A DNA stretch of 64,000 nucleotides from Anoxybacillus ayderensis. Its GTDB lineage: Bacteria > Bacillota > Bacilli > Bacillales > Anoxybacillaceae. The stretch is from positions 124,001-188,000 of the forward strand of contig NZ_JXTG01000003.1 in the NCBI RefSeq assembly GCF_000833605.1, read 5' to 3'. This document shows, piece after piece, positions 28,420-37,853 of this stretch; within the stretch, counting starts at the first letter, position 1; every line of letters starts with the position of its first letter. The position numbers were made by a program, and so were the translations under genes. Under the pieces are notes generated by a model. The model saw only the letters and a list, made by a program, of their open reading frames with translations. It was not told the origin of the DNA and ran no database searches.

Positions 28420-28454
28420 AGTAAAAAGCAGCCACGCTGGCTGCTTTTTACTTT
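28418..28454. terminator. Bidirectional terminator between yhfH and malL
   Basis: A perfect 17-bp inverted repeat (AAAGTAAAAAGCAGCCA and its complement) around CGC, with A/T runs on both sides. Confidence 0.93.
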
Positions 28455-30157
28455 AACTTATATACACGTGCTTCATACGGCTTTAGCACAACGGTTTCAA
28501 TCGGTTCATGTTCATCAACCGCATAGTTGCTAATGAGCAATTGTTTTTCCGTAAACGTCACGTGTGACGGCAATGTAAATGTCGGCTGGTCGCTGCTAAA
28601 GTTTGTAATGACAAGCAGCTGTTCATCGTTGAGTTTGCGCACATATGCGTAAATTTGTTCATCGTCTTCAAGCAATAGCTCATATGATCCGTACACGATA
28701 ATCGGATGTTCTTTTCTGAGACGAATCAGCTTTTTATAATAATGGAATACCGAGTTTTCATCTTTTAACGCTTGTTCAACGTTAATGTCACGATAATTCG
28801 GGTTGACATCAATCCACGGCGTGCCTGTCGTAAATCCGGCATGTTCTGTTGCATCCCATTGCATCGGCGTACGTGCATTGTCACGACCACGATAATGAAT
28901 CGCTTTTAATATTTGATCCGGATCGTATCCTTTGTTCACAACGACATCGTTCCATAAATTTATCGTTTCAACGTCGCGATAATATTCGATTGACGGAAAC
29001 GCAACATTCGTCATGCCGATTTCTTGTCCTTGATAAATGTATGGCGTCCCTTGCATCATATGTAGCCATGTCGCCAACATTTTTGCACTTTCGACCCGAT
29101 ACGTTTTATCATCGCCAAAACGAGATACGGAACGCGGTTGATCATGATTCTCTAAATAAAGCGAATTCCATCCTTTTCCGTGAAGCTCGACTTGCCACTT
29201 GCTCATAATTTTTTTCAAATCCGTCAGTTTCCACGGTTGAATATCCCATTTACCGAGATGGCTCCCCGGCTTCGAATCGACGTCCATATGCTCAAATTGA
29301 AATAGCATATTCATGACGCCGTCTTGCTCGTTTGTAAATTGAATCGCATCGTCCGTCGTCACCATCGGCGTCTCTCCAACCGTCATAATGTCGTATTTAC
29401 TTAACACTTTTTCTTTCATTTCACGCAAATAGTCCATTAACTTCGATCCATTGACAAAATATTGTCCGCCCCATTGATAACGGTCATTCGGATTCGTCAC
29501 CGGCGCATCTGGCAAACCTTCGACTTTTGACAACAAGTTAATGACGTCCATGCGAAATCCATCAATGCCACGGTCTAACCACCACGTCATCATGTTGAAA
29601 ATTTCTTCGCGCACCTTTTCGTTTTCCCAGTTTAAATCCGGCTGTTTTTTCGAAAATAAATGTAAATAATATTCCCCTGTCGCCTCATCGTATTGCCATG
29701 CCGAACCGCTGAAAAATGATTGCCAATTGTTCGGTTCTTTTCCGTCTTTCCCCGGACGCCAAATGTAATAGTCGCGGTACGGATTATCTTTTGACTTGCG
29801 CGATTCAATAAACCAATGATGTTCATCAGACGTATGGTTCACAACTAAATCCATCACTAACTTCATGCCACGCGCATGCATTTCACGAAGCAGTTCGTCC
29901 CAATCAGATAGCGTCCCAAATTCGTCCATAATGTCTTGATAGTCGCTAATGTCATAGCCGTTATCATCGTTTGGCGACTGATAAACAGGTGACAACCAAA
30001 CGACATCGACACCGAGCTCTTGTAAATAATCTAGCTTTTCAATAATCCCGCGCAAATCACCGATCCCATCCCCGTTTGAATCTTTAAAACTGCGCGGATA
30101 AATTTGATACACGACCGCTTCTTTCCACCATTGTTTCGTTTTTGGAATCGATTCCAT
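28448..30157 (-). CDS. malL: Alpha-glucosidase / oligo-1,6-glucosidase, GH13
   Basis: A 569-residue GH13 enzyme. The four conserved regions are present: DLVVNHTSDEH (I), GIDGFRMDVIN with the nucleophile Asp (II), MTVGETP with the acid/base Glu (III) and LENHDQPRSVSR with the transition-state Asp (IV). The N-terminal KEAVVYQIYPRSFKDSNGDG is typical of intracellular oligo-1,6-glucosidases of thermophilic Bacillaceae. It hydrolyses imported maltodextrin or isomaltose-type ends to glucose in the cytoplasm. No signal peptide. It is the last gene of the mal operon. Linkage preference (1,4 or 1,6) cannot be set by eye. Confidence 0.9.
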   Translation of the reverse strand: MESIPKTKQWWKEAVVYQIYPRSFKDSNGDGIGDLRGIIEKLDYLQELGVDVVWLSPVYQSPNDDNGYDISDYQDIMDEFGTLSDWDELLREMHARGMKLVMDLVVNHTSDEHHWFIESRKSKDNPYRDYYIWRPGKDGKEPNNWQSFFSGSAWQYDEATGEYYLHLFSKKQPDLNWENEKVREEIFNMMTWWLDRGIDGFRMDVINLLSKVEGLPDAPVTNPNDRYQWGGQYFVNGSKLMDYLREMKEKVLSKYDIMTVGETPMVTTDDAIQFTNEQDGVMNMLFQFEHMDVDSKPGSHLGKWDIQPWKLTDLKKIMSKWQVELHGKGWNSLYLENHDQPRSVSRFGDDKTYRVESAKMLATWLHMMQGTPYIYQGQEIGMTNVAFPSIEYYRDVETINLWNDVVVNKGYDPDQILKAIHYRGRDNARTPMQWDATEHAGFTTGTPWIDVNPNYRDINVEQALKDENSVFHYYKKLIRLRKEHPIIVYGSYELLLEDDEQIYAYVRKLNDEQLLVITNFSSDQPTFTLPSHVTFTEKQLLISNYAVDEHEPIETVVLKPYEARVYKLK

Positions 30158-30175
30158 TTCCTTTTCCCCTCTCCA

Positions 30176-31003
30176 TTATTCTTTCACTGAACCAGACGTT
30201 AAACCTGAAACAATACGACGTTGGAATAATAATACCATAATGACGAGCGGAATCGTTACAATAACTGTCGCTGCTGAAATTTCGCCCCAAGGAATTGTAT
30301 ATTGCCCTTGAAACATCGCGATACCGACTGGCACCGTTTTATAGTCTTCTGCTGTGTTAATCGTTAACGCAAATAAAAATTCATTCCACGCCGCAATAAA
30401 AACGAGAATCGACGTTGTAAAAATGCCTGGTACAGCGAGCGGCAAAATCACTTTAAAATACGTTTGTAGCGGTGTTGCCCCGTCCATTTTCGCTGCTTCT
30501 TCTAAATCAAACGGAATTTTACGGAAAAACGTCACTAATAGCCAAATGGAAAGCGGCAACGCAAACGTCGTGTACGGAATAATTAATCCTAAATAACTAT
30601 TCGTCAACTCAAACTTTTTCACAAACATGTAAATCGGCGAAATGGTCGCAATTTGCGGGAACATCGATACCGATAACACGATACCTAAAATGATCGACTT
30701 CCCTTTAAAATCTAGGCGCGCAATCGCATACGCGGCAAACGCAGCGACAAAGACGGTGTATACAGTCGTAATCGTCGCAATGACTGTGCTGTTCCATAAA
30801 TATTTTACAAACGGATAATTGACGAAAACAGAGACGTAACTTTTTAACGTCGGATGGCTCGTAAACCAGTTAAACGCTTCTTCACCAAACAATTCGCTTA
30901 ACGGCTTAATCGAACTTAATAAAATCCATAAAAATGGAAACATGACTAAAAAAACGAAAACAAATAAAAACACATAAAACAATGGACCGGCTTTCTTTTG
31001 CAT
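30176..31003 (-). CDS. malG: Maltodextrin ABC transporter permease MalG
   Basis: A 275-residue permease with six membrane helices and the EAA loop EEAAKMDGATPLQTYFKVILP that contacts the ATPase. The start at 31003 has AGGAGGTG 5 nt upstream. It follows malF by 11 bp. The C-terminal half (AWNEFLFALT, GIAMFQGQYTIPWGEISAAT) is characteristic of CUT1 sugar permeases. Confidence 0.92.
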   Translation of the reverse strand: MQKKAGPLFYVFLFVFVFLVMFPFLWILLSSIKPLSELFGEEAFNWFTSHPTLKSYVSVFVNYPFVKYLWNSTVIATITTVYTVFVAAFAAYAIARLDFKGKSIILGIVLSVSMFPQIATISPIYMFVKKFELTNSYLGLIIPYTTFALPLSIWLLVTFFRKIPFDLEEAAKMDGATPLQTYFKVILPLAVPGIFTTSILVFIAAWNEFLFALTINTAEDYKTVPVGIAMFQGQYTIPWGEISAATVIVTIPLVIMVLLFQRRIVSGLTSGSVKE

Positions 31004-31014
31004 CGTTGCACCTC

Positions 31015-32310
31015 CTATTTTCGATCAGAAATGAGGTCAGCACCTAAAAATTTAATGTAAATCGTCGAAATGATCGCTACGCAAATGAACACGATCACCG
31101 CTAACGCTGAACCGCCACCGAAGTTTGTTTGCGAGAACATCACTTTATACGCTAAAATCGAAATCGTTTCTGTCGAGTTCGCTGGTCCGCCACCTGTTAA
31201 TACGAAAATTAAGTCAAATACACGGAACGCATCAAGCGTACGGAACAAAAGCGCAACGAGAATGCTTGATTTCAAAAGCGGTAACGTAATTTTGACAAAC
31301 TGTTGCCACTTTGTCGCTCCGTCAATCGATGCTGCTTCGTATAAGGAGCTCGGAATCGTTTGCAATCCGGCAAGCAGCAATAATGCCATGTACGGTGTTG
31401 TTTTCCATACGTCAGAAAAAATGACGGCAAACATCGCTCCCGCACCTGTCGTTAATAGTTCACTCATATTATTGATGATGCCGATATCCGCAAAATATTT
31501 TGCGACAATCCCATTTTGTCCGTCATATAAAAACTTCCACATTAATGCAGACACCGCTGTCGGAATCGCCCACGGAATTAAAATCGTTGCCCGGACAAGT
31601 CCGCGGCCGAAAAACGCTTTATTAATAAGCAACGCAATCGCTAAACCGAGCACTAATTCAATCGAAACAGAAATGACGGTAAATACCGTTGTATTCCAAA
31701 GCGCTTTCCATAAACGAGCATCGCTTAAATAGTTTTTATAATGAGCGAGACCGACAAAGTTCGGTTCAATGACCGCTCCGCTTAGCCCGTTTGCAAGCCC
31801 TGTCAATTTGTCCCCTTGCTTCAATTGTCCGTTTTCGTTTAACGTTTTTAACGTTTGTTTCGTTTCGTTAATCGTTTTTGTTAAATGTTGTGCCGCTTGT
31901 TCATCAATAGAAACGATTTTTATGTCTTCGCTTGGCACTTCAAAATTGTTTAAAATTTCATCTATTTGCTCATATCGTTTCGCTACTTCTTCATCCGCCC
32001 GAATTTCTTCATCTACTTTTTGCAGTTTTTGTTGTATTGATGTTAACTGCTCTTTTTCATCACCCGTCGCTTGCGTTATTTCTTGTTTTAATGCGCTCAT
32101 TAAAAACGGATAACTTTCTAAATATCGTTCTAAGTTTAAACTGTAATCAAGATGGAGAGAAGATTTCGCTGGGTTGTTCAGACGATAGTCAAATAAGCTG
32201 AAATAAAACGACTGAATAACCGGCCAAATGGCGACAGCTAAAATAAGCAAAAGCGATGGAGCGACAAGAATATACGCTAAACGGCGCTCCGATTTTTTTT
32301 CGTTTTTCAC
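31015..32310 (-). CDS. malF: Maltodextrin ABC transporter permease MalF with a large extracytoplasmic insertion
   Basis: A 431-residue permease, about 130 residues longer than ordinary CUT1 permeases. After the first membrane helix (AYILVAPSLLLILAVAIWP) comes a charged, helix-rich region of about residues 50-175 with heptad-like leucines. The normal permease core then resumes (PNFVGLAHYKNYL). The EAA loop is YEAASIDGATKWQQFVKITL. The position matches the large periplasmic P2 loop of E. coli MalF, which interacts with the binding protein, but the sequence looks unrelated and coiled-coil-like. Start GTG at 32310 with GGGGG upstream. Confidence 0.9.
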   Translation of the reverse strand: MKNEKKSERRLAYILVAPSLLLILAVAIWPVIQSFYFSLFDYRLNNPAKSSLHLDYSLNLERYLESYPFLMSALKQEITQATGDEKEQLTSIQQKLQKVDEEIRADEEVAKRYEQIDEILNNFEVPSEDIKIVSIDEQAAQHLTKTINETKQTLKTLNENGQLKQGDKLTGLANGLSGAVIEPNFVGLAHYKNYLSDARLWKALWNTTVFTVISVSIELVLGLAIALLINKAFFGRGLVRATILIPWAIPTAVSALMWKFLYDGQNGIVAKYFADIGIINNMSELLTTGAGAMFAVIFSDVWKTTPYMALLLLAGLQTIPSSLYEAASIDGATKWQQFVKITLPLLKSSILVALLFRTLDAFRVFDLIFVLTGGGPANSTETISILAYKVMFSQTNFGGGSALAVIVFICVAIISTIYIKFLGADLISDRK

Positions 32311-32339
32311 TCGTTGTTCCCCCTTTATGCAAAGGATTT

Positions 32340-32370
32340 AGCCTTCAGCGCTCATATGAGGCTGAAGGCT
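32340..32370 (-). other. Intercistronic hairpin between malE and malF
   Basis: AGCCTTCAGC (32340-32349) is complementary to GCTGAAGGCT (32361-32370), with CTCATATGAG, itself palindromic, between them. No T-run follows on the minus strand, so it is probably an mRNA-stabilising or attenuating hairpin that lets malE be expressed above malFG, not a full terminator. Confidence 0.7.
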
Positions 32371-32379
32371 AACGTGTAA

Positions 32380-33687
32380 CTACTGCATCACTGCTTTAAT
32401 TTCTTTTTCCATATTCGCAACAGCTTCTTCTACTGTAATTTGTCCTGCAATTGCTTTTGATACGTTAATTTGAATAATTTCAGATACTTCTGGATAGTTT
32501 GGTACAACTGGACGCGGTACCGCTGCATTTAATCCGTTAACAAATCCTTCTTCTGCAAAGAATGGGTTCGCTTTTAACACTTCTTCGTCTTTAAATAGTT
32601 CTGGAAGCGTTGGCGCTAAACCGCCGTAAATCGCAGAAATTTTTTGACCTTCTGGACCAGTCATAAACTTCACAAATTCCCAAGCTGCTTCTTTATTTTT
32701 TGAATATGCGTTAATCGCTGTCATCCATCCACCTAATGCAGCAGCTGAACCTTTATCACCAGCAGGTAGTGGCGCAACGCCAACTTTATCAACGATTTTT
32801 GATTGCTCTGGATCGTTTGCTAATGCGTATTGGTATGGCCAGTTGCGAATAAATGGCGATTGACCTTCAATAAACGCTGTATGAGATTCTGGTTCTGTAA
32901 ATGTTGTAATGTTGCTTGGCACAACGTCAGACGTTGCAATTTCAACCATTTTCTTTAACCCTTTAATTGTTTCAGGGCTGTTGACGACAACGTTGTTGTT
33001 TTCATCGACGATTTTTCCACCGTATGCCGCAATAAATTCAATCGCGTTACATACTAATCCTTCGTATTGTTTCGCTTGCATTAAGTATCCGAATTGTGTG
33101 CCGCCTTGTCCTTTAAACTCGCGAGCAGCTGCTAACAATTCATCCCATGTTTTTGGCACTTTATCTTCTGGTACAATGTCTTTACGATAAAATAATAGTC
33201 CTGTGTCAATAAATTTTGGCATCGCCCATTGTTTTCCGTCAAAGTTTCCAGCTGCAAGTGCACCTTGGTTGTATGCACTTAAATCAATGCCGTCTTTTTC
33301 GATGAAACGATCGAGTGGAAGAACATATCCAGCTTGCGCAAACTCCGCTGGCCAAATAACGTCTAAGTCCATGACGTCAATTTCCGATGATTTCGCGTTT
33401 AACATCGTAACGTACGCATCGTGCTGTGCTCCTGTGTCGGAAGGCATTTCACGAAATTCGACGTCAATGTTTGGATATTTTGCTTCAAACGCTTTTACGA
33501 TTTCTTCTGTCGCTTTTGTCGCATCTTTCCCGCGAGCATACACGATTTTTACAACTTCTTCAGATTTTTTTGCATCGTCTTTTTTATCCGTTGTTTCCTT
33601 CTTGTCTGTGTCTTGACCGCCAGAACAAGCAGTTAAGCCGAGTGTAAGCGCTAACAATGCAGAAGAAAATTTCGTTGCTTTCTTCAT
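32380..33687 (-). CDS. malE: Maltose/maltodextrin-binding lipoprotein MalE
   Basis: A 435-residue extracellular solute-binding protein. The signal peptide ends in a lipobox (LTLGLTACSGG), followed by a lysine/aspartate-rich linker (residues 24-45) and a family 1 binding fold (VKIVYARGKDATKATEEIVKAF, VMDLDVIWPAEFAQAGYVLPLD, GLLFYRKDIVPEDKVPKTWDE, AVPRPVVPNYPEVS). It delivers sugar to MalFG. No ATPase gene is present in the operon; MsmX at 57326-58438 is the probable energiser. Confidence 0.92.
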   Translation of the reverse strand: MKKATKFSSALLALTLGLTACSGGQDTDKKETTDKKDDAKKSEEVVKIVYARGKDATKATEEIVKAFEAKYPNIDVEFREMPSDTGAQHDAYVTMLNAKSSEIDVMDLDVIWPAEFAQAGYVLPLDRFIEKDGIDLSAYNQGALAAGNFDGKQWAMPKFIDTGLLFYRKDIVPEDKVPKTWDELLAAAREFKGQGGTQFGYLMQAKQYEGLVCNAIEFIAAYGGKIVDENNNVVVNSPETIKGLKKMVEIATSDVVPSNITTFTEPESHTAFIEGQSPFIRNWPYQYALANDPEQSKIVDKVGVAPLPAGDKGSAAALGGWMTAINAYSKNKEAAWEFVKFMTGPEGQKISAIYGGLAPTLPELFKDEEVLKANPFFAEEGFVNGLNAAVPRPVVPNYPEVSEIIQINVSKAIAGQITVEEAVANMEKEIKAVMQ

Positions 33688-33723
33688 GAAAAAATCCCCC
33701 TTATTTTTAAAATAAAATGTATG

Positions 33724-34743
33724 TCAAGCTTCACTTTGGTGAAGCTCGCTACCAACTGTCGATGCGCGAACAATCAGTTGAAGTGGAAATTCGTAAATTT
33801 CTTGCACATCATATTTTTTTGTTTGAATTTTTTCTATCATCACATCAACCGCTTTTTGTGCCATTTGTTTCACAGGTTGATGCACCGTTGTAATTGTCGG
33901 ATTCGTTAACTCCGTAATCGCTTGATTATCAAAGCCAACGACCGCTAAATGTTCAGGGATGCGATAGCCGCACGCCAACGCTTCAGATATAATGCCAGCC
34001 GCCACTTCATCGCTTCCGGTAAATACGGCAGTCGGACGATTGGAAAGCGCCATCATTTGTCGGAATACACGCTTTCCGTCCGCAATGTGAAACGCATCGC
34101 GAAAAGCGTATCGTTCATCAAACGTAAGCTTATATTCCGCTAACGCTTTTTTAAAGCCAATCTCACGCGATTTGGCTACATTGCTTCGATAGCCACCGGA
34201 ACAATACGCAATTTTCGTATGGCCTTGTTCAAGCAAATGTTTCGTCGCTATGTATCCCCCGTACACTTGATCGAGCCGAACGGTTGGAACGTTTGCACAA
34301 TCGTCAAACTCGTTGCAAAGAACGATCGGTCCATACTGTAAAAAAGGCTTCAACTGTTTCCACTCATTTTGGATAGAAGCTAAAATGACTCCGTCTACTT
34401 GCTTTGTTTTTAATAAATTCATATAGTTTAATTCTTTTTCCGGCGAGTAGCGCGTTTGACAAATAATGAGCTGATAGCCATGCTCCGCTGCTGCTATTTC
34501 TGTCGCTTCTACGAGCTCACTAAAAAATGGGTTTGTAATACGAGGAATAAATAATGCTAAAATGCTCGTTTTTTGATTCCGCAAACTTCTCGCCGAAGAA
34601 TTAGGCACATATCCTAGCTTCTCCATCGCTTCAAGCACGAGCTTTCGTTTCTCTTCTGACACGTACGGGTGATTGTTTATGACGCGCGAAATGGTCGTCC
34701 GTGAAAGCCCCGTTAGCTTGGCGACATCTTCAATCGTCGCCAT
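33724..34743 (-). CDS. malR: LacI-family regulator of the maltodextrin operon
   Basis: A 339-residue LacI/GalR repressor. The HTH is ATIEDVAKLTGLSRTTISRV, then INNHPYVSEEKR, and a periplasmic-binding-protein-like sugar domain follows (ILALFIPRITNPFFSELVEA, VFTGSDEVAAGIISEAL, LAVVGFDNQAITELTNPTIT). It is the first gene of the operon, only 36 bp upstream of malE, so it should be cotranscribed and autoregulated. The symbol is by context; the effector sugar is not known. Confidence 0.87.
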   Translation of the reverse strand: MATIEDVAKLTGLSRTTISRVINNHPYVSEEKRKLVLEAMEKLGYVPNSSARSLRNQKTSILALFIPRITNPFFSELVEATEIAAAEHGYQLIICQTRYSPEKELNYMNLLKTKQVDGVILASIQNEWKQLKPFLQYGPIVLCNEFDDCANVPTVRLDQVYGGYIATKHLLEQGHTKIAYCSGGYRSNVAKSREIGFKKALAEYKLTFDERYAFRDAFHIADGKRVFRQMMALSNRPTAVFTGSDEVAAGIISEALACGYRIPEHLAVVGFDNQAITELTNPTITTVHQPVKQMAQKAVDVMIEKIQTKKYDVQEIYEFPLQLIVRASTVGSELHQSEA

Positions 34744-34781
34744 CCTCCCATTCCCCCTTATTTCAATCGAAAAGAAACGAA

Positions 34782-34795
34782 TGAAATCGTTTTCA
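34782..34795. promoter_or_regulatory. cre-like / LacI-family operator in front of malR
   Basis: TGAAATCGTTTTCA (plus strand; TGAAAACGATTTCA on the minus strand) matches the CcpA consensus TGWAANCGNTNWCA when read on the minus strand. It lies a few bases downstream of the malR start point, so a bound protein would block transcription. It could be a CcpA cre, a MalR operator or both; an almost identical site precedes msmX. Confidence 0.72.
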
Positions 34796-34802
34796 TGTTT
34801 AT

Positions 34803-34831
34803 ATTATACTCACATCATCTTGTATATGCAA
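34803..34831 (-). promoter_or_regulatory. Sigma-A promoter of the mal operon
   Basis: On the minus strand TTGCAT, a 17-nt spacer and TATAAT. The start point falls near 34796, about 50 nt before malR. Confidence 0.75.
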
Positions 34832-34860
34832 GTTAATTTTTTTAAAATTTTTTTCATTAC

Positions 34861-34894
34861 AAAAAAACTTCTGAAGCGTCTTACGCCTCAGAAG
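34861..34894 (-). terminator. Terminator of yhgE
   Basis: On the minus strand CTTCTGAGGCGT-AAG-ACGCTTCAGAAG (one mismatch) followed by seven T; it contains the yhgE stop codon. Confidence 0.9.
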
Positions 34895-37190
34895 CTTGTT
34901 CAACAATCGTTGTAAACTGTCGACGATGTTGAATTGTAAAATACGTCATTGTTCCAGCCATCATGACGACGATAAACATAAGCAGTTTACCGACGTTTTC
35001 CCACATAAATGAGAAATCACCGCTTGAAATGACAGCTTTTAATCCGAAAACAGAATATGTCATTGGCAACCATGCATTAAATAGTTGCAACGAACGTGGA
35101 ATTAACTCAAGCGGGAACGTTCCAGCGCTTGTCGTTAATTGTAAAATTAATACAACAATCCCGATAAATCGTCCAGGATCCCCAAAAACTGTAACGAGAA
35201 ATTGAATGACCGATAAAAAGGCAATGCTTGTCACAATGCTAAAGATGATAAATAACGGAACGCTTTTCACTTGTAAATCGAGCCCGAACAGCAATACGCT
35301 ATCAGCAAGGAGCGCTTGTAAAATACCTACGCCGATGAGTACGCCAAATTTTGCAAAAAACCAACTAAATGGTGAGCGCGGTGCTGCAGCTGGCTCGCGA
35401 AGTGGAAAGACGATTGAAAGTAAAAGAGCGCCAACAAACAATCCTAATGATAAGAAATATGGCGTAAATCCCGTTCCGTAGTTTGGCACTTTATTCATTT
35501 TTTCATTTTTTACTTTCACCGGTTCAGCAAACATGTTGTATACATCTTCATTTGCCTTCACATCGCTTGCTTTCTCCGCACCTTCTTTTAATTTACTTGC
35601 TAGTTCTTCTGAACCGTCTGTTAATTGATTCATACCATCTTGCAATTTTCCTGTCCCGGTTGTTAACTCATTCATCCCATCGGCCAATTGTTGCGAACCG
35701 TCAGCCAATCGATGCGCACCATCTTGAAGTTGATCGGCACCGTCCGCAAGAACTTGCAATCCAGAAGCGAGCGTTTTGCCACCGTGAGCGAGCTTCGCTG
35801 TTCCTTGCTCCGCTTCTTTCATTTTTTCATGTAACGTAGTCATGCCTACAACAAGCTTTTCTTGACCGCTCGCAAGCGCATTCGCACCATCTGCCAACTG
35901 TTGTTGTCCCGCAAGCAGTTGATTCACGCCACCTTCGAGAGCGATATGCCCTTCATGCAACTGCTTTGCTCCATGACTTAACGATGTTGCTCCTGCTTGC
36001 AACGCCTTGGCGCCATCGTTTAACTGTGCCACTCCGTTTTCCACTTGCTTGCTTCCTAACGACAATTGCACAACGTTTTGTTTTAGTTGCTCATATACTG
36101 CTTTTTGCGCTGGATCTGACGTTTGCGCAATGAGGGCATCAAGTTGAACAGCTAACTTCTCTAACCCTCCTGCCACTTGAGTAGCACCTGTTTGAACTTG
36201 CGTAGCTCCTTGTTGCCACCCGGAAAGCGATGTCGCTAATTTTTCTGCTCCCCCGCTTAATTGCTCCGAACCTTGCAACAGCTGCGGCATACGTTCATCA
36301 AGTGCTTTCACTCCTTCAAGCACACGATTGGCCCCAGAAGCAAGCTTTGCCGTCCCTTCTTTTGCTTGTTGCGCTCCAACAACTAGCTGTCCTTGCCCAT
36401 CAACCATGCGCTTCATTCCGTCATGAAGCGTTTGAACACCTGTTTCCACTTGCATCGAACCGTCAGCTGCTTGATGCAATCCGTCGGTAAATGCGATCGA
36501 TTTCTCCGCAAGTGTCGCTAAATGGCGATACAATTCATTTGAACCATCTTGCGCTTGTTTCATGCCATCGTACAGTTTATTCGTTCCTTCGCTTGCATCA
36601 ACGAGTCCATCATGCAACTTTTCTGCTCCATCGCTCGCTTTTGTTAGTCCATCTGCCAACGTTTTTACTTTGTCAAACATGTTTTCTGCGTACGTTTCAG
36701 TTAATGTTTTTGCGACTTCCGTTTTTATTTTTTCAACCGCCGTTGCGCCAATTTGGGCAGATAAAAAGTTAAATCCTTCATTTGGTTTGTAAATGAGTTG
36801 CAGTTTTTTCGGATGATCGTCTTGTAACGTTGTGGCATGTTGTGAAAAATGTTCAGGAATTTCAATGAGCATATAATATCGTTGTTCTTTTAACCCTTTT
36901 TCTCCTTCTTGTTCACTTACAAAATGCCAATCAAACTTCTTCTTTTCTCTCAACTTGTCAACAAGATCGTCACCAATACGAAGCTCTTCTCCTTCAAACG
37001 TTGTTCCTTTGTCTTTGTTTACAACGGCGACAGGTAAATCATCTAAATGATCGTACGGATCCCAAAACGCCCATAAAAACATGCCGCTATATAAAAGCGG
37101 AATAAACAACACAGCGATAATCGGAATGAGCACTTTCCGATTGGACGTGACCGCTTTTATTTCTTTCATCAACAATTGAAATGTATGCAT
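34881..37190 (-). CDS. yhgE: YhgE/Pip family ABC-2-type membrane protein
   Basis: A 769-residue protein. One membrane helix lies near residues 20-40 and a large extracytoplasmic region of about 500 residues follows. That region contains many degenerate repeats of the form A-x-x-L-x-x-G-x-x-x-L-x-D-G, giving a long amphipathic helical stalk. Five to six C-terminal membrane helices of the ABC-2 permease type end the protein. Homologues include the lactococcal phage infection protein Pip and B. subtilis YhgE, and the family is linked to export (for example type VII secretion-like or drug export roles). ATG at 37190 has GGGGG 8 nt upstream. It lies downstream of its TetR regulator. Confidence 0.88.
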   Translation of the reverse strand: MHTFQLLMKEIKAVTSNRKVLIPIIAVLFIPLLYSGMFLWAFWDPYDHLDDLPVAVVNKDKGTTFEGEELRIGDDLVDKLREKKKFDWHFVSEQEGEKGLKEQRYYMLIEIPEHFSQHATTLQDDHPKKLQLIYKPNEGFNFLSAQIGATAVEKIKTEVAKTLTETYAENMFDKVKTLADGLTKASDGAEKLHDGLVDASEGTNKLYDGMKQAQDGSNELYRHLATLAEKSIAFTDGLHQAADGSMQVETGVQTLHDGMKRMVDGQGQLVVGAQQAKEGTAKLASGANRVLEGVKALDERMPQLLQGSEQLSGGAEKLATSLSGWQQGATQVQTGATQVAGGLEKLAVQLDALIAQTSDPAQKAVYEQLKQNVVQLSLGSKQVENGVAQLNDGAKALQAGATSLSHGAKQLHEGHIALEGGVNQLLAGQQQLADGANALASGQEKLVVGMTTLHEKMKEAEQGTAKLAHGGKTLASGLQVLADGADQLQDGAHRLADGSQQLADGMNELTTGTGKLQDGMNQLTDGSEELASKLKEGAEKASDVKANEDVYNMFAEPVKVKNEKMNKVPNYGTGFTPYFLSLGLFVGALLLSIVFPLREPAAAPRSPFSWFFAKFGVLIGVGILQALLADSVLLFGLDLQVKSVPLFIIFSIVTSIAFLSVIQFLVTVFGDPGRFIGIVVLILQLTTSAGTFPLELIPRSLQLFNAWLPMTYSVFGLKAVISSGDFSFMWENVGKLLMFIVVMMAGTMTYFTIQHRRQFTTIVEQASEA

Positions 37191-37216
37191 ATGCTCAACC
37201 CCCTTTTTTAAAATAT

Positions 37217-37240
37217 TGACCAATTTGTTCATTTAGTCAT
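37217..37240. promoter_or_regulatory. YhgD-type operator, site 1 (between yhgD and yhgE)
   Basis: A 24-bp sequence from TGACCAATTTGTTCA to TTTAGTCAT. The inverse of the same sequence, with two differences over 23 bp, lies upstream of yhgD at 37854-37877. Both contain a TGACCAA-N2-TGTTCA near-palindrome followed by TTTAGTCA. Confidence 0.7.
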
Positions 37241-37264
37241 TTCTTACAAAAAAGAGAAGGATCA

Positions 37265-37834
37265 TCACCGAGATAATCCTTTTAACAAATACAAATGAAA
37301 CAGTTCGGCAATTTTTTGTTGTGATAACGGCTCGTGCTCCTTCTCCCAATCAACGTTTAAAGCGATATACATTTTAAACATTAAAAACGCCGTTAACTCC
37401 GCATCGCACGAACGAATTTCCCCTTTTGTCATCGCCTCTTCAATCTTTTCACGAACGTAAGCGATCATTTCACGATCAAGCCGCTTCATGACGTCTCGTA
37501 CAGCTGGCGTGCCAATATCACGAACTTCTTGTAAAAGTTTTATCGTCAGCTCATGCTCTTTGCGAAACGTAAAAATACGTTGCAAAGCGCGTTGTACGTT
37601 TTCGTTAAACGATAAGCGCTGATCAATCGCTACATCTGCTTCACGCTTAATTTCAGAAATGATGGAAGAGACGATTTCTTCAAGTAGCTCTTCTTTACTT
37701 TTGAAAAACGTATAAATCGTTCCTTTCCCAACGTTCGCCATTTTCGCTACTTGATCCATCGTTGTCGCCTTATAACCGAACAGCGAAAACGACTTCGCTG
37801 CCGCTTCAATAATTTGTTTTCTTTTTTCTGACAT
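37265..37834 (-). CDS. yhgD: TetR/AcrR-family repressor YhgD
   Basis: A 189-residue regulator with an N-terminal TetR HTH (KQIIEAAAKSFSLFGYKATT, MDQVAKMANVGKGTIYTFFKSKEEL) and a helical ligand-binding domain. It lies just upstream of yhgE and downstream of hemEHY, as in B. subtilis. The duplicated operator-like sequence before yhgD and before yhgE suggests it represses both. Confidence 0.9.
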   Translation of the reverse strand: MSEKRKQIIEAAAKSFSLFGYKATTMDQVAKMANVGKGTIYTFFKSKEELLEEIVSSIISEIKREADVAIDQRLSFNENVQRALQRIFTFRKEHELTIKLLQEVRDIGTPAVRDVMKRLDREMIAYVREKIEEAMTKGEIRSCDAELTAFLMFKMYIALNVDWEKEHEPLSQQKIAELFHLYLLKGLSR

Positions 37835-37853
37835 AGGCGTTCATCCTTTATTT

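Noticed and set aside
34881-37190. Repetitive sequence within yhgE as a DNA repeat
   Set aside because: The periodic L-x-x-G pattern is a property of the coiled extracytoplasmic stalk of this family, and the DNA copies are strongly diverged.
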